A model generated the notes under the pieces. That model made no database searches. It worked only from the letters and a program-made list of their open reading frames with translations, and was not told where the DNA came from. The translations under genes and the position numbers were made by a program. 11,726 bases of DNA from Rhodanobacteraceae bacterium UBA703 (GTDB lineage: Bacteria > Pseudomonadota > Gammaproteobacteria > Xanthomonadales > Rhodanobacteraceae). Positions 10,384-11,726 of the stretch are shown here, one piece after another. The first letter of the stretch is position 1. Each line of letters starts with the position of its first letter. The stretch spans positions 1 through 11,726 of the forward strand of contig DBMH01000354.1 of assembly GCA_002297645.1 (NCBI GenBank). The letters run 5' to 3'.

Positions 10384-10746
10384 TCAATCGCCGAAGCGCC
10401 GCTCGCAGTAGGCCGTATCCGGCTCGGATTCGAGATGGCGGCAGAAATAGAACACGGCCGACGGCGCGCCGTCGGCGCCACGCCCGGTCTTCCACTTGCG
10501 TTGCGACAGCTTGCGGCAGGCCTCGGCGATGTACCGCTCCGACGGCGTGAGCGACACCGTCGGGCCTTGCGGCGTGGATTCGCGTACGGCGTGCAGGCTG
10601 CAGGTTTCGACGACGCCATTCTCGTCGGCAACCAGCCGGAGGACGACCGCATGGCCGACATCGGGCGGGAGATCCTCGGCGAAGCGCGGCGACGCGGCGA
10701 GCGCGGGCGTGGCGAGGACGGCGAGAAGGAAGGCGGCGGATCGCAT
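10384..10746 (-). CDS. Small exported four-cysteine protein, TonB C-terminus-like
   Basis: The 120-residue product begins with a clear Sec signal peptide (MRSAAFLLAVLATPALAA, cleavage after Ala17 or Ala18), so the mature protein of about 102 residues is periplasmic or secreted. It holds four cysteines (49, 77, 102, 114), enough for two disulfides. The order 'VVLRLVADENGVVETCSL' (residues 34-51), 'YIAEACRKLSQRKWKTGRGADG' (72-93, shown split by the family as helix then P/G-rich turn) and 'AVFYFCRHLE' (97-106) resembles the C-terminal domain of TonB-like proteins: strand, dG-V strand, helix with an aromatic, strand. That likeness is inference from pattern only; no TonB membrane anchor is present beyond the signal peptide. 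It begins 20 bases after the stop of the sigma54 activator gene and is probably in the same transcript. The ribosome site is weak. Function unknown. Confidence 0.8.
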   Translation of the reverse strand: MRSAAFLLAVLATPALAASPRFAEDLPPDVGHAVVLRLVADENGVVETCSLHAVRESTPQGPTVSLTPSERYIAEACRKLSQRKWKTGRGADGAPSAVFYFCRHLESEPDTAYCERRFGD

Positions 10747-10766
10747 GCGGGGATCGTCGACGGGCC

Positions 10767-11726
10767 TCAAGCGTCCGTGCGCAGGCGGCGGTACAGCGTG
10801 CTGCGGCTGATGCCGAGCCGGCGCGCGGCTTCCGAGGTGTTGCCCTTGGACGCGGCGAGCGCATCGCGCATCGCCTGCAGTTCGAGCGCGTCGAGCGTGG
10901 CTTCGGTTGGCGCGGTGCGCGCATCGGAGGCATGCCCGGCCGGGGCCCGCGGAAGCTCCGGCAGCATCGACGGCACGATCGTGGCGCCGGGATCGGCCAG
11001 CGCGATCAGCGTCCGCAGCACGCCGGTGAGCTGGCGGAAGTTGCCGGGCCACGAATAGGTCGCCAGCACGTCGAGCGAGCGAGCGTCGAGCCGGAGGCCA
11101 GCCGCATCGGCACCGAGCGAATCCCACAGCTTCGCGACCACGTCGCGCAGGTCCGCGTACGCACGCAGCGGCGGCAGGTGCACGCCCGCCTGCGCGATGC
11201 GGTAGTACAGGTCGGCACGGAAGGTCTGCGACTCGACCGCAGCGCGCAGATCGCGATGCGAGGCGGCGACGAGGGCGAAGTCGACCGGCGTGGCGCGACC
11301 GCCGCCGAGCGCGGCGACTTCGCGCTCCTGCAGCACGCGCAGCAAACGGCTCTGCAGCGGCAGCGGCATGTCGCCGATCTCGTCCAGGAACAGCACGCCG
11401 CCGTCCGCTTCGCGCAGCAGGCCGGGCGAACCTTCGCGACGGGCGCCGGTGAAGGCGCCGGGGAGGTAGCCGAACAGCTCCGACTCGATCAGGCTTTCCG
11501 GTAGCGCGGCGCAGTTGATCGCGACGAACGGCGCATGGCGGCGCGAGCCGAGCTTGTGCAGCTCGCGCGCGAACACTTCCTTGCCGGTGCCGGTCTCGCC
11601 GTGCAGCAGCACCGGAATGTCGGCGTCGAGCAGGCGCGTCGCGCGACGCAGGCATTCGAGGATGTTGCCGTCGAGCACCGGCGCCGGCGTGCGCGTCGCG
11701 CGGCGGACCGTTCCCGATGCGGTCGC
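10767..11726 (-). CDS. Sigma54-dependent Fis-family transcriptional activator, AcoR-like (N-terminus outside window)
   Basis: The frame is open to the right edge, so only the last 319 residues are seen. The AAA+ domain is complete: Walker A GETGTGKE (visible residues 43-50), the sigma54-contacting GAFTGA loop (90-95), Walker B GGVLFLDE (109-116), the AASHRDL sensor and the arginine-finger region FRADLYYRI. The end (295-319, GNTSEAARRLGISRSTLYRR) is a Fis-type helix-turn-helix. The family uses ATP hydrolysis to remodel RNA polymerase-sigma54 at distant enhancer sites. The sequence around LDADIPVLLHGETGTG and the LGISRSTLYRRL end are most like AcoR-type regulators, which carry a GAF sensor domain at the N-terminus; that part, and so the signal sensed, is out of view. 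The GTG at 11678 is inside the gene, because the frame continues upstream in family-like sequence. All key residues for activity are present. Confidence 0.92.
   Translation of the reverse strand, partial: ATASGTVRRATRTPAPVLDGNILECLRRATRLLDADIPVLLHGETGTGKEVFARELHKLGSRRHAPFVAINCAALPESLIESELFGYLPGAFTGARREGSPGLLREADGGVLFLDEIGDMPLPLQSRLLRVLQEREVAALGGGRATPVDFALVAASHRDLRAAVESQTFRADLYYRIAQAGVHLPPLRAYADLRDVVAKLWDSLGADAAGLRLDARSLDVLATYSWPGNFRQLTGVLRTLIALADPGATIVPSMLPELPRAPAGHASDARTAPTEATLDALELQAMRDALAASKGNTSEAARRLGISRSTLYRRLRTDA

Noticed and set aside
10384..11655. A 423-codon minus-strand frame spanning the activator and the small exported protein as one gene
   Set aside because: Its first 300 codons are the out-of-frame shadow of the activator gene (Arg-rich, no motif). 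Only the part from the ATG at 10746 looks like a real protein, with a signal peptide at exactly that start.

Overview
The window is GC-rich, gene-dense bacterial DNA. Gene content (a giant secreted RTX-type protein, a fused SpmA/SpmB-like membrane protein, an AcoR-type sigma54 activator) and the weak ribosome sites fit a gammaproteobacterium, most likely of the Xanthomonadales (Lysobacterales). That assignment is inference; there is no rRNA or marker gene to settle it. I see no tRNA, rRNA, CRISPR array, insertion sequence or attachment site.

Region 1 (1-8430, minus strand) is a single uninterrupted reading frame of 2810 codons. It starts at an ATG at 8430 behind a GAGGTG ribosome site and runs off the left edge without a stop. 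I translated it line by line and found no frameshift or in-frame stop. It encodes a giant modular RTX (calcium-binding beta-roll) protein, best read as a type I secreted adhesin or surface protein. In order it holds: a short N-terminal region with no signal peptide; a compact block of nonapeptide repeats; several long modules that alternate beta-roll repeats with linker domains (RGDG-xD, IRFGxGIxxxD, FADGTxW signatures); a non-repetitive insertion of about 400 residues rich in aromatic residues; more modules; one putative Ig (He_PIG-like) domain; and at least three 110-residue repeats with EFWDD / VWVRAFDG / AWSAWTSW signatures. The C-terminus, where a type I secretion signal would lie, is outside the window. 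No secretion genes are visible.

Region 2 (8431-8689) is a divergent intergenic region with several inverted repeats next to each other; it must carry the control region of the giant gene.

Region 3 (8690-10320, plus strand) holds the fused SpmA/SpmB-like nucleoside-recognition/gate membrane protein (409 aa) and, 89 bases on, a small three-helix membrane protein of unknown function (103 aa).

Region 4 (10384-11726, minus strand) faces region 3. It holds the AAA+ and Fis-type DNA-binding part of a sigma54-dependent activator, cut by the right edge, followed after 20 bases by a small exported four-cysteine protein with a TonB-C-terminus-like pattern. The two are probably co-transcribed. I see no direct functional link between regions 1, 3 and 4.
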